Origin: CAYPLH01 sp964411505
GTDB taxonomy: Bacteria; Bacillota; Clostridia; CAYPLH01; DUMO01
Length of the DNA: 32,528 nucleotides
Assembly (NCBI GenBank): GCA_964411505.1
Contig: CAYPLH010000044.1
Coordinates: 1-32,528, forward strand
Direction: 5' to 3'
Shown: piece by piece, positions 18,602 to 26,079 of the stretch
Numbering within the stretch: position 1 is the stretch's first letter
Layout: each line of letters begins with the position of its first letter
Translations under genes and position numbers: made by a program
Notes under the pieces: generated by a model
What the model was told of the DNA's origin: nothing
Database searches by the model: none
The model's input: the letters and a program-made list of their open reading frames with translations, nothing else

Positions 18602-19441
18602 ATGAAAGGGGGAGTATTTATCAAGCTTTTAAAAACTAAAATCACACAATTATTTGGTGTATTAAACAAAGTTTACAAAAGAAAGCTGGTAAGAATATAC
18701 ATCCCCATACTTTTATTGCTGTTTATTATTATGTTTCTATTATTTTCAAGTAATTATACACCCAAAACAGAAATATTTTCAAAGTCGGTTAATACCTTGC
18801 TTGATGCTTTTACGGATTCAGGAGCACAACCGGTTAGCAGTGAAGCATATTTCTGGTCAAAAGCACATGTAAACTCATACGATAGTTTAAAAAAGATAGC
18901 TTCTGAAATTGCGGACAGACTGAAGCTTTTGCGCGATGAATCATATTTTGAAAATGAATGTGACAATGACAATGCAAAAAAATATGAAATAGATGGTTTT
19001 TCTGAAAGTGGAGCCAGAGTATTGATTGGAGCTTTTCATTCGTATGAAGTCGCAGATGATAATTATATATCTTTGAGTGTAATGAAATATGATTCGTTAA
19101 TCGGTTTTAAAAACGCAGCAGAGCTATTGTACAGCTTGTTTAAAGAGTTTGGATTAGAGCCTGAATTTAATTTTTGCATTGTAGGTAATTTTGACGGACA
19201 GCTTGATTATATATCGCTAAACGGAATTTGCACAGATATTTTGGAAAAAGCAAATGCGCATAGTGTAGAAGGTATCAGGGAAGGGAATATGATAAGCGTT
19301 TCGGCTTATTCGCCAATAATTAAAGAAAGTATTAGCACAAATGGAAGGAAGGTTAATATAAATCTTGCGATAAGATACAATTCATACGAAGATAAAACTT
19401 ACATATGGCTTGCAACACCTGTAATTACAAGGGCGTACTGA
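18602..19441 (+). CDS. ywmB: YwmB-like membrane-anchored protein (DUF1779)
   Basis: About 279 residues: a basic N-terminus, one transmembrane helix (IPILLLLFIIMFLLF, about residues 31-45) and an extracytoplasmic domain of about 230 residues. Its position directly before murA and spoIID matches ywmB in Bacillus, and the domain fits the YwmB/TATA-box-binding-like family; I base the name on position and general shape more than on a strong motif. Function is not established; a cell-wall role is inferred from murA next door. The start is odd: ATG 18602 has no ribosome site, while the strong AAAGGGGGAG at 18605-18614 lies inside the frame and the only in-frame codon at a suitable distance is ATC 18620. 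Translation may start there or from the ATG. Confidence 0.7.
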   Translation: MKGGVFIKLLKTKITQLFGVLNKVYKRKLVRIYIPILLLLFIIMFLLFSSNYTPKTEIFSKSVNTLLDAFTDSGAQPVSSEAYFWSKAHVNSYDSLKKIASEIADRLKLLRDESYFENECDNDNAKKYEIDGFSESGARVLIGAFHSYEVADDNYISLSVMKYDSLIGFKNAAELLYSLFKEFGLEPEFNFCIVGNFDGQLDYISLNGICTDILEKANAHSVEGIREGNMISVSAYSPIIKESISTNGRKVNINLAIRYNSYEDKTYIWLATPVITRAY

Positions 19442-19504
19442 GTTGGACGTTTTCTTGTTGTGCAATATGTAAAAAGAACAAACAAAAGAGAGGATCGATT
19501 AAAG

Positions 19505-20761
19505 TTGCCGACATTCAGAATAAAGGGGCCTACATTTTTAAATGGGAAAGTCAGAATAAGTGGTGCCAAAAACTCAATTCTTCCAATAATTGCAGCATCT
19601 TTGCTTGCTGAAAGCAGTAGTACTTTTGATGAGGTTCCGTTTTTGATGGATGTGAAGATTATGTGTGAATTGATTGAATCGTTAGGAGCAAAGGTTTACT
19701 ATCAGGAGGATAAATCAAGATTAACCATTGATCCTTCCGGTGTTGATAAAGTCACTGCGCCATATGATTTAGTCAATAAAATGAGAGCATCTTTTCTTGT
19801 GGCAGGACCGCTGCTTGCTAAAAAGCAAAAGGCAAAAATTTCGCTGCCAGGTGGGTGTGCTATTGGTCCAAGGCCTGTTGATCTGCACCTCAAAGGCTTT
19901 ATGGCAATGGGAGCAGTTATAATTTATAATCATGGTTATATTGAGGCTAAAACCAGACATAGATTAAAAGGTGCAAAAATATATCTTGACTTTCCCAGTG
20001 TCGGAGCAACCGAAAATATCATGATGGCAGCCAGCCTTGCCGATGGTCAGACAATCATTGAAAATGCAGCAATCGAGCCTGAAATTGTGGATCTTTCTAC
20101 TTATCTTGTATCTATGGGAGCTGATATAAGAGGCGCGGGTACAGACACTATAAAAATAAATGGTGTCAAAAGTCTTGAGGGGAGCAATCATACAATCATA
20201 CCTGACAGGATTGAAGCGGGAACTTTGATGGTTGCGACTGCAATGACAGGGGGAGATGTAATAATTGAAAATGTAGTACCTAGTCATCTAAAGCCAATAA
20301 GTGCAAAACTACGTGAAGCTAATATTGAAATCGCTGATGAACTCACAAGCATACATATTAAGGCTGACCGGAGATTAAAACCGCTTGACATTAAAACTCA
20401 TCCTTACCCTGGATTTCCTACCGATATGCAGGCACAGATGACATCGTTAATGACAAGAGCGACAGGCACCAGCATGATAGTGGAAACGATTTTCGAAAAC
20501 AGATTCATGCATATAAATGAACTGAAGAGAATGGGGGCAAAAATTAAAATTGACGGCAGAAGTGCAATTGTAGAAGGAACCACTAAATTAACCGGCGCAC
20601 AGGTTAAAACTACTGACCTTAGGGCAGGTGCGGCTTTGATAATAGCAGCTCTATCTGCAGAGGGCTTGAGTGAGATTACTGATGCTTATCATATTGATCG
20701 TGGTTATGTGAATATTGATCAAAAACTCAGACAGCTTGGGGCAGACATACAAAGGCAGTGA
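19505..20761 (+). CDS. murA: UDP-N-acetylglucosamine 1-carboxyvinyltransferase
   Basis: Catalyses the first committed step of peptidoglycan synthesis: transfer of enolpyruvate from PEP to UDP-GlcNAc in the cytosol. With TTG 19505 as start the protein has 418 residues, and the conserved pair in SGAKNS falls at Lys22-Asn23, the same numbers as in E. coli MurA, which supports this start. The PEP-binding catalytic Cys is residue 118 in LPGGCAIGPRPVDLHL; because it is Cys and not Asp, fosfomycin sensitivity is expected. GAGAGG lies 11 bases upstream. A GTG at 19460 would add 15 residues with no family counterpart. The order ywmB-murA-spoIID matches Bacillus murAA. Confidence 0.96.
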   Translation: MPTFRIKGPTFLNGKVRISGAKNSILPIIAASLLAESSSTFDEVPFLMDVKIMCELIESLGAKVYYQEDKSRLTIDPSGVDKVTAPYDLVNKMRASFLVAGPLLAKKQKAKISLPGGCAIGPRPVDLHLKGFMAMGAVIIYNHGYIEAKTRHRLKGAKIYLDFPSVGATENIMMAASLADGQTIIENAAIEPEIVDLSTYLVSMGADIRGAGTDTIKINGVKSLEGSNHTIIPDRIEAGTLMVATAMTGGDVIIENVVPSHLKPISAKLREANIEIADELTSIHIKADRRLKPLDIKTHPYPGFPTDMQAQMTSLMTRATGTSMIVETIFENRFMHINELKRMGAKIKIDGRSAIVEGTTKLTGAQVKTTDLRAGAALIIAALSAEGLSEITDAYHIDRGYVNIDQKLRQLGADIQRQ

Positions 20762-20771
20762 CTACTCTTGG

Positions 20772-20833
20772 ATAATGATATGTGCGTAGCAAAATAAAGC
20801 CAATTGTTCTTTTTGCTACACACATATCATTAT
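20772..20833. terminator. long hairpin after murA
   Basis: The arms 20772-20794 and 20811-20833 pair at 22 of 23 positions, with one G-T type mismatch, around a 16-base loop. It begins 11 bases after the murA stop. The right arm starts TTTTGCTAC and no T-run follows, so it may act as a bidirectional terminator through the A/T-rich inner stem or protect the transcript end. It abuts the palindromic repeat at 20843. Confidence 0.6.
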
Positions 20834-20842
20834 TCACGTAGG

Positions 20843-21092
20843 GTTACTGTTTACTCGGGGGTATTATATCCTATGAACAATCATCTCTAACACTTCTATA
20901 CAGCTTCAGCAAGGAAAACACAGTTTAAAATGCCTTTTCGTTAAGTAATTCCGTGAACTCACTTGCGTTCAAACAGCACGGACATTACTAAACTCTAAGG
21001 CATTTTAAACTTAGTTTTCCTAAGCTTTGCTGTAATTAGCCGTATTAGAGATGATTGTTCATTATCAGTTTTGCTAAGACCCCTGTGAACTG
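20843..21092. repeat. 250-bp palindromic repeat, full copy 1, flanked by a 12-bp direct repeat
   Basis: The core 20874-21061 (188 bp) folds on itself: TGAACAATCATCTC at its left end pairs with GAGATGATTGTTCA at its right end, the pair AGTTTAAAATGCCTT and AAGGCATTTTAAACT lies further in, and the centre forms a third stem (TCCGTG/CACGGA, TGAAC/GTTCA). Outer arms from 20843 and to 21092 still pair weakly. The centre is identical to the copy at 31583. TATTCACGTAGG occurs directly on both sides (20831-20842 and 21093-21104), which looks like a target-site duplication. There is no gene inside. Together with the hairpin at 20772 and the spoIID promoter region it fills the 423-bp murA-spoIID gap. Confidence 0.85.
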
Positions 21093-21107
21093 TATTCACG
21101 TAGGTGG

Positions 21108-21136
21108 TCATAAACTTGATATCTCTTTAATATACT
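21108..21136 (+). promoter_or_regulatory. possible sigma-E type promoter of spoIID
   Basis: TCATAAA at 21108-21114 and AATATACT at 21129-21136, 14 bases apart, resemble the mother-cell sigma-E pattern (ATA-containing -35, CATA-like -10). spoIID is a sigma-E gene in Bacillus. The same TCATAAA box precedes spoIIQ and spoIIID in this window. The -10 match is only partial. Confidence 0.4.
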
Positions 21137-21184
21137 TAATAATGGAAAAGCTATGTTTCTAATAATTGGGGACAGGGATATTTT

Positions 21185-22174
21185 ATGAAAAAAGTTGCTG
21201 CTTATATATTAGTGATGATTTTTGCTGTGTTAGTATTACCACTAATCATAGTCAAAGGATGTAATTTTTCAAAAGAAGCTTTAATACCAGATGAAGATAC
21301 TGGGGAAGAACTGGTTGTCAGGGTCTTTCTAGCTGAAGAAAATGAGATAGTAGATATGGACATTGAGGAGTACACAAAAGGCGTAGTTGCCGCAGAGATG
21401 CCCGCTGAATTTGAACTTGAAGCGCTTAAAGCACAGGCTGTAGCGGCAAGGACATTTACTTACGCCAGAATGAATGGTATGTTCCTTCCTGCAGATAATC
21501 CTCACAAAGATGCAGATGTATGTACCGATCATACTCATTGCCAGGCTTATATAACAAAGGAGCAGGCAATGCTTGAGTGGGGAAGTAAGGGGCAGGAATA
21601 CTGGGATAAGATTGAAGCAGCAGTAAACAGTACTCATAATATTATCATTACTTATAACAATCAGATTGTAAATCCTGTGTTTCATTCAAATAGTGGTGGT
21701 CGGACAGAAAATGTTGAAGAGGTTTGGGTATGCGACCCATTTCCATACCTTAAAAGTGTCGAGTCCTATGGAGAAGAAAACGGTGAAAATTTTTATAATT
21801 ATTTGGTTATAAGTGATGAAGAATTCAAAAATACATTGGTGGAAAGATATCCAGGAATAATTATTGGCAATAATGATATTTTAACTTACATTAAGACTTT
21901 GGAGTTCTCCCAGGGAGGGAGAGTTAAGTATATAAGAATTGGAAACATTACAATGAAGGGCACCGAGTTCAGAGATTTATTTTCACTGAAATCGACTAAC
22001 TTTCAGATTGAAAGAAAAGATAATAATAGTATTAGGATTACAACTATTGGTTATGGTCATGGAGTAGGCATGAGCCAATGGGGTGCTGATTATATGGCGG
22101 AAGAAGGAAGCACTTTTGAGGAAATTCTTAAGCATTATTATATAGGTACCCTCTTAAATGTAATTAGTAAATAG
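21185..22174 (+). CDS. spoIID: stage II sporulation protein D
   Basis: A lytic transglycosylase made in the mother cell and active in the septal space. Together with SpoIIP and SpoIIM it thins peptidoglycan so that the engulfing membrane can move. The protein has 329 residues: an N-terminal membrane anchor or signal (residues about 4-22, VAAYILVMIFAVLVLPLIIV), the conserved QAVAARTFTYARM segment (near 83), the paired CTDHTHCQAY, HSNSGGRTENVEEVW, and the C-terminal GYGHGVGMSQWGADYMA. The catalytic Glu in the family lies in the PAEFELEALKAQA region, which is intact. ATG 21185 follows GGGGACAGGGA. It sits between murA and spoIIQ as in Bacillus. The paralogue LytB is excluded by length and context. 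Confidence 0.95.
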   Translation: MKKVAAYILVMIFAVLVLPLIIVKGCNFSKEALIPDEDTGEELVVRVFLAEENEIVDMDIEEYTKGVVAAEMPAEFELEALKAQAVAARTFTYARMNGMFLPADNPHKDADVCTDHTHCQAYITKEQAMLEWGSKGQEYWDKIEAAVNSTHNIIITYNNQIVNPVFHSNSGGRTENVEEVWVCDPFPYLKSVESYGEENGENFYNYLVISDEEFKNTLVERYPGIIIGNNDILTYIKTLEFSQGGRVKYIRIGNITMKGTEFRDLFSLKSTNFQIERKDNNSIRITTIGYGHGVGMSQWGADYMAEEGSTFEEILKHYYIGTLLNVISK

Positions 22175-22250
22175 ATGCTGTTTGTTGTAATAAAAAAAGC
22201 AGATTGAAGTGTATTATTTTCTTGTAAGTTTTTCAAATATAAGCTTCTTT

Positions 22251-22294
22251 AAAATTCATGAATTTTCATAAAAATATAATTACCTCCATGTATA
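22251..22294 (+). promoter_or_regulatory. 16-bp palindrome and possible sporulation promoter of spoIIQ
   Basis: AAAATTCATGAATTTT (22251-22266) is a perfect palindrome. It runs directly into TCATAAA (22266-22272), followed after 14 bases by CATGTATA (22287-22294). The spacing and sequences resemble a sigma-E type promoter, although spoIIQ is a forespore sigma-F gene in Bacillus, so which sigma factor reads it is open. The palindrome could be an operator overlapping the -35 box. Confidence 0.4.
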
Positions 22295-22336
22295 ATGTTT
22301 CCAATATCGGCAACAATAATATATGGAGGTGTGAGT

Positions 22337-23173
22337 ATGAAAAACAAAAAAATATTTCCTAGTAAAAAAGCAATATATGATTTCTTTGATAAAAAAGGGT
22401 TCTATGTGGTGCTGGTCCTTTGTATTGCAGTAGTAAGTGCGACAGCATACTTTGTAACAAGGTATAATGCACCGTCTATTGAAGAAGATTATGATATTGG
22501 CAAAATCATAAATAGTGAAATAGCCGATGGCATAGTTTTGGAAGAACCTACAGAAAGTGTGGCAAAACCTGACCCGGATGACACGGTTGTACTTAGCGAA
22601 AATGAAGATAACCCAATGACAGCATCTTCTACAGTGGATACTTTAGTCATGGAAGCGACATCGGACAGTTTAGGCATGGAACAAAGTAATAATGAAACAG
22701 CAATGAGCGAAGACTCTCTTGTAAATCAGGGAGAATCAGATGAGGTACCTGCATTTGCCATGCCAGTCTATGGAGAAGTTGTGACAGTTTTTGCTATTGA
22801 CAAGCTGGTTTATTCAAACACACTTGAGGAGTGGAGAACTCACAGTGGTATTGATATAGCTGCTAGCAGAGGTACTGCTGTAAAAGCGGTTGCGGATGGG
22901 GTAGTAAGTGAAATTAAACATGACCCCAGATATGGTATAACTGTAATAATAGAGCATCAAGATGGCTTAAAAACTGTATATGCAAATCTTGCAACTGATG
23001 ATGTAGTTCTTCCCAACCAGAGGGTCGAAAAAGGCGACATTATCGGTTCAATAGGTAATACTGCCGTGTTTGAGTCCAAGGATGAATCGCATGTTCATTT
23101 TGAGGTGTTAAAGGATAATGAACCAGTTGATCCATTTGAGTATATTCCGGATGTAAGCAATTTTGAAAAATAA
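22337..23173 (+). CDS. spoIIQ: SpoIIQ-like LytM/M23 domain sporulation protein
   Basis: A membrane-anchored forespore protein which, in sporulating Firmicutes, forms the intercellular channel with SpoIIIAH and helps engulfment. The 278 residues have one transmembrane helix (about 19-38, GFYVVLVLCIAVVSATAYF), an acidic Ser/Thr-rich linker (about 50-135) and a C-terminal M23/LytM fold. The zinc ligands look complete: HSGID at 169-173 and HVH at 252-254. Bacillus SpoIIQ has lost one of these ligands, whereas clostridial SpoIIQ keeps them, so this one may bind zinc or cut peptidoglycan. ATG 22337 follows TATGGAGGTG. The neighbours spoIID and spoIIID support the name over a general murein endopeptidase. 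It ends just before a double hairpin. Confidence 0.88.
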   Translation: MKNKKIFPSKKAIYDFFDKKGFYVVLVLCIAVVSATAYFVTRYNAPSIEEDYDIGKIINSEIADGIVLEEPTESVAKPDPDDTVVLSENEDNPMTASSTVDTLVMEATSDSLGMEQSNNETAMSEDSLVNQGESDEVPAFAMPVYGEVVTVFAIDKLVYSNTLEEWRTHSGIDIAASRGTAVKAVADGVVSEIKHDPRYGITVIIEHQDGLKTVYANLATDDVVLPNQRVEKGDIIGSIGNTAVFESKDESHVHFEVLKDNEPVDPFEYIPDVSNFEK

Positions 23174-23199
23174 GTGTTAATTGTTAAAACAGAGGATTT

Positions 23200-23252
23200 C
23201 TAGGGAACCATAAGGTTCCCTAGCGAAAAAAAGTGGCGTAGCCCACTTTTTT
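23200..23252 (+). terminator. two consecutive hairpins after spoIIQ, the second a clear terminator
   Basis: Hairpin one is CTAGGGAACC/GGTTCCCTAG with loop ATAA (23200-23223), a perfect 10-bp stem. Hairpin two is AAAAAAGTGG/CCACTTTTTT (23227-23252), ending in six T, a classic rho-independent terminator that could work in both directions. Confidence 0.85.
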
Positions 23253-23274
23253 ATTGTCTAGGAAAGTATACTCT
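23247..23274. repeat. half copy of the hairpin found at 32453
   Basis: 26 of 28 bases match 32447-32474 (TTTTTTATTGTCTAGGA, then AG-ATACTCT). At the end of the window this sequence continues into a perfect hairpin; here the second arm (CCTAGACAAT) is missing and unrelated sequence follows, so this looks like a decayed or truncated copy. Confidence 0.6.
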
Positions 23275-23303
23275 GGTTTGGTATGCAAAAAAGTTATTAA
23301 CTA

Positions 23304-23333
23304 TCATAAAGCCAACCCTCTATGGCATATATA
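23304..23333 (+). promoter_or_regulatory. spoIIID: sigma-E type promoter of spoIIID
   Basis: TCATAAA (23304-23310), a 15-base spacer and CATATATA (23326-23333) fit the sigma-E promoter pattern well. spoIIID is transcribed by sigma-E in Bacillus. The promoter is about 90 bases before the start codon. Confidence 0.6.
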
Positions 23334-23422
23334 TACTGTAGAAACTTTAAACTAGTTGATAGATATCAGGTACCACAGGCAGGCCGGGGGAAAGAAATAT
23401 GCCAGTAGAGGGGGGCGCTTAA

Positions 23423-23677
23423 TTGAAGGATTACATAGAGGAAAGAGTAATCGATTTGGCGAACTATATTGTTGAAAAAAAAACTACAGTAAGAGCAGCC
23501 GGTAAAAAGTTCGGGATCTCAAAAAGCACTGTGCACAAAGATGTTACAGAACGTTTAAAGGAGATAAATTCCTTGTTAGCAAATAGGGTTAGAGAAGTAC
23601 TTGATGAGAACAAAGCCCAAAGGCATATAAGAGGCGGAGAGGCTACAAAAGCTAAATACAAAGCTGAAGATAATTGA
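23423..23677 (+). CDS. spoIIID: mother-cell transcription regulator SpoIIID
   Basis: A small DNA-binding protein that activates or represses many sigma-E genes in the mother cell during sporulation. The 84 residues include the helix-turn-helix RAAGKKFGISKSTVHKDVTE (about 25-44) and a basic C-terminal helix (RHIRGGEATKAKYK), the usual SpoIIID layout and close to the 93 residues of the Bacillus protein. The start is TTG 23423 after the purine-rich AGAGGGGGG. It has its own promoter and terminator, so it is monocistronic. The order spoIIID-mbl is conserved in Bacillus. Confidence 0.95.
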   Translation: MKDYIEERVIDLANYIVEKKTTVRAAGKKFGISKSTVHKDVTERLKEINSLLANRVREVLDENKAQRHIRGGEATKAKYKAEDN

Positions 23678-23702
23678 GAAAAATAAATTGAATAAAAGCC
23701 AC

Positions 23703-23736
23703 AAAACAAGTTCTTCAAAAGAGGGGCTTGTTTTTT
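23703..23736 (+). terminator. terminator of spoIIID
   Basis: AAAACAAG (23703-23710) pairs with CTTGTTTT (23727-23734), with an inner TCTT/AGA pairing, followed by more T residues. Confidence 0.8.
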
Positions 23737-24065
23737 CGTCTTTTTAACTGACCAACCAATAAACAAATCAACCCCAAAGTTTTCTATGAAACGATTGCAA
23801 TAATAAATTAATATGGTAATATTATTTACATAGGTATTTTTGAATAATAAGTCTTGCTATTCCATATTATATTTATACTGTAATGGCTTGAAATCATACG
23901 ATATTAAAGTCGTCAGTGCATGGATACTACAAGTTTTTTCTTGTATATATTATGTCAGGCAAGATATCTATTTTTAAAAAATTGTTTTTAATGTTATGTA
24001 ATAATGCTTATTACAAAATAATTGATGTACATCATACATGAATATAAGAGAGGGAGGGATATAAA
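23737..24065. other. gap between spoIIID and mbl
   Basis: Very AT-rich and without a gene. It contains GTAATAA/TTATTAC (23998-24014), a short inverted repeat with a 3-base loop, and in its last 20 bases the ribosome site AGAGGGAGGG for mbl. A promoter for mbl is expected here, but several AT-rich candidates exist and I cannot choose between them. Confidence 0.5.
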
Positions 24066-25097
24066 GTGGGACTTGGCATGGATATTGGTATTGATCTAGG
24101 TACAGCTACAGTTTTAATATATATAAGGGGAAAAGGCATTGTTTTAAAAGAGCCTGCTGTAGTGGCTATTGATAAAAATTCAAACAAACTTCTGGCGGTA
24201 GGAGAAGAGGCCCGCAAAATGCTTGGAAGAACACCTGGATACATAGTAGCAATACGTCCGCTTAGAGATGGTGTTATTTCGGACTATGACATAACTGAAA
24301 GAATGCTTAAATATTTTATTGACAGGGTATGCGGCAAACGGTTTTCTCGTTTGTTTAAACCCAGAATTATGGTATGTGTGCCTAGTGGGGTTACTGAAGT
24401 CGAGAAAAGGGCAGTTATTGACGCAACCATACAGGCCGGCGCGAGAAAAACTTACCTTATAGAAGAACCGATAGCAGCTGCAATAGGGGCAGGGCTAGAT
24501 ATTGCCAAAGCTTGTGGAAGTATGGTAGTAGATGTAGGTGGCGGCACTACTGATGCAGCAGTAATATCTCTCGGAGGAACTGTTGTAAGCACATCAATAA
24601 AAGTGGCAGGCGACAAGTTTGATGAGGCTATTGTAAAATACATGCGTAAAAAATATAATATGATGGTTGGCGAAAGAACATCTGAAGAAATTAAAATGCA
24701 CATTGGTACAGCATATCCTAGGGTGCAGGAAGTTTCAATGGAAGTAAGGGGAAGGAATCTTATAACAGGGCTTCCTAAGACTGTAGAGGTTACTTCTACA
24801 GAACTACAAGAAGCACTTGAAGAGCCAGTTGCGGCTATTGTGGATGCTGTACATTCGGTGTTGGAAAAGACGCCTCCAGAATTGGCTGCAGATATCAGTG
24901 ACAGGGGTATCATAATGACCGGCGGTGGAAGCCTAGTTTATGGTCTGGACAAGCTTATCCAGGAAAAGACAGGTATTAATGTAATTATTGCTGATGATGC
25001 AGTTTCCTGTGTTGCTCTTGGGACAGGTAAAGCACTTGAAAATCTAGAGGTTATTGAACAGATATCAACCAATGAAAGGGCAGGGAGAAGATTATAA
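24066..25097 (+). CDS. mbl: rod-shape-determining actin homologue Mbl/MreB
   Basis: A bacterial actin that forms membrane-bound filaments guiding the lateral cell-wall synthesis machinery. The 343 residues carry the actin-fold motifs: phosphate 1 loop DIGIDLGTATVLIYI at the start, EEPIAAAIGAGL, phosphate 2 loop VVDVGGGTTDAAVISL, and adenosine motif IIMTGGGSLVYGLDKL. The C-terminus is slightly extended (EQISTNERAGRRL). GTG 24066 follows AGAGGGAGGGA; a second possible start is ATG 24078. I use mbl and not mreB because it is alone, without mreC or mreD, next to spoIIID and the flagellar genes exactly as Bacillus mbl. Confidence 0.93.
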   Translation: MGLGMDIGIDLGTATVLIYIRGKGIVLKEPAVVAIDKNSNKLLAVGEEARKMLGRTPGYIVAIRPLRDGVISDYDITERMLKYFIDRVCGKRFSRLFKPRIMVCVPSGVTEVEKRAVIDATIQAGARKTYLIEEPIAAAIGAGLDIAKACGSMVVDVGGGTTDAAVISLGGTVVSTSIKVAGDKFDEAIVKYMRKKYNMMVGERTSEEIKMHIGTAYPRVQEVSMEVRGRNLITGLPKTVEVTSTELQEALEEPVAAIVDAVHSVLEKTPPELAADISDRGIIMTGGGSLVYGLDKLIQEKTGINVIIADDAVSCVALGTGKALENLEVIEQISTNERAGRRL

Positions 25098-25216
25098 CAA
25101 ATTAAAATCACTATTAAATTATCCGCTTATTTTACCGATATATCTTTTAGATACTCGTAGCACGTTTTGGCACACAATTTGTGTAAAAAGTGTACATTTA
25201 AAAAAGGTGGATTATC

Positions 25217-25972
25217 ATGATTAGAGGGCTATATTCATCAGCTTGGAGCATGAAGACTGTTCAAAGAAAAATGGATGTTGTTACAAATAATATATCAAAT
25301 GTCAATTCCACAGCATTTAAAAAAGATATTGTAGTGTTTGGAAGCTTTCCTGAGATATTGACAGCGAGGATTGACAGCATTAGTGGACGGACAAACATTG
25401 GCACTATGAATTTAGGACATGACGTAGATGAAGTTCACACTGATTTTTCTGAGGGAAGTATTGAAAATACCGCAAACCCATACGATTTTGCTATTGTCGG
25501 ATCACCATCAGCATTTTTTGTTGTGGGCGAAGGTGCAGATGGAGGTACATACTACACCAGAAATGGTTCGTTCAAGATAAACAGCAACCGCGAACTAGTA
25601 ACATCAGAAGGATACAGAGTAATGGGGCAGGATGGACCAATAGTCCTTGAAAATACAGAGTTTTCAGTGGATAAGGATGGAAGCATAATCTTGCATGGAG
25701 ACATTGCTGGTAGGCTACTAATAAGGGAGTTTGCAAACCCTGAAACACTCAGAAAGCAGGGCAATTGTTTACTAACGGAAACCGATGAAACAGTAGTTGC
25801 TGAGTTTTCAGGCGAAATCCTACAAGGTGCTGTTGAAATCTCAAATGTAAATATTATCAAAGAGATGGTTGATATGATTAATGTAATGCGTCTATATGAA
25901 GCAAATCAGAGAATGATAACCACACAGGACAACACTCTTGAAAGAGCAGTTAATGATATAGGAGCTTTATAA
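25217..25972 (+). CDS. flgF: flagellar basal-body rod protein, FlhO/FlgF type
   Basis: A component of the flagellar distal or proximal rod outside the membrane. The 251 residues have the conserved N-terminal rod motif NNISNVNSTAFKKD (about 26-39), a central hook-basal-body domain with YYTRNGSFKINSNRELV, and the C-terminal helix SNVNIIKEMVDMINVMRLYEANQRM that packs in the axial tube. No signal peptide is present; such proteins leave through the flagellar type III system. The ATG follows AAAAGGTGG. It is paired with flgG downstream, as flhO-flhP after mbl in Bacillus. A short near-palindrome, CACACAATTTGTGT, lies upstream (25171-25184). Confidence 0.93.
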   Translation: MIRGLYSSAWSMKTVQRKMDVVTNNISNVNSTAFKKDIVVFGSFPEILTARIDSISGRTNIGTMNLGHDVDEVHTDFSEGSIENTANPYDFAIVGSPSAFFVVGEGADGGTYYTRNGSFKINSNRELVTSEGYRVMGQDGPIVLENTEFSVDKDGSIILHGDIAGRLLIREFANPETLRKQGNCLLTETDETVVAEFSGEILQGAVEISNVNIIKEMVDMINVMRLYEANQRMITTQDNTLERAVNDIGAL

Positions 25973-26079
25973 CGAGGTAAAAAGATGTCTTTTGCCTGCG
26001 TTTAAAATGTACTGGTAGTTTGATTAAAGATGTATTATAAAGTTATAGAACGGCTCATTTAAATGAGGGGGAATTTACT

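Noticed and set aside
20843..21092. CRISPR array or riboswitch as explanation of the palindromic element
   Set aside because: There are no regularly spaced direct repeats with spacers. The element occurs between unrelated genes, in one case between diverging genes, and does not match a riboswitch class I know.
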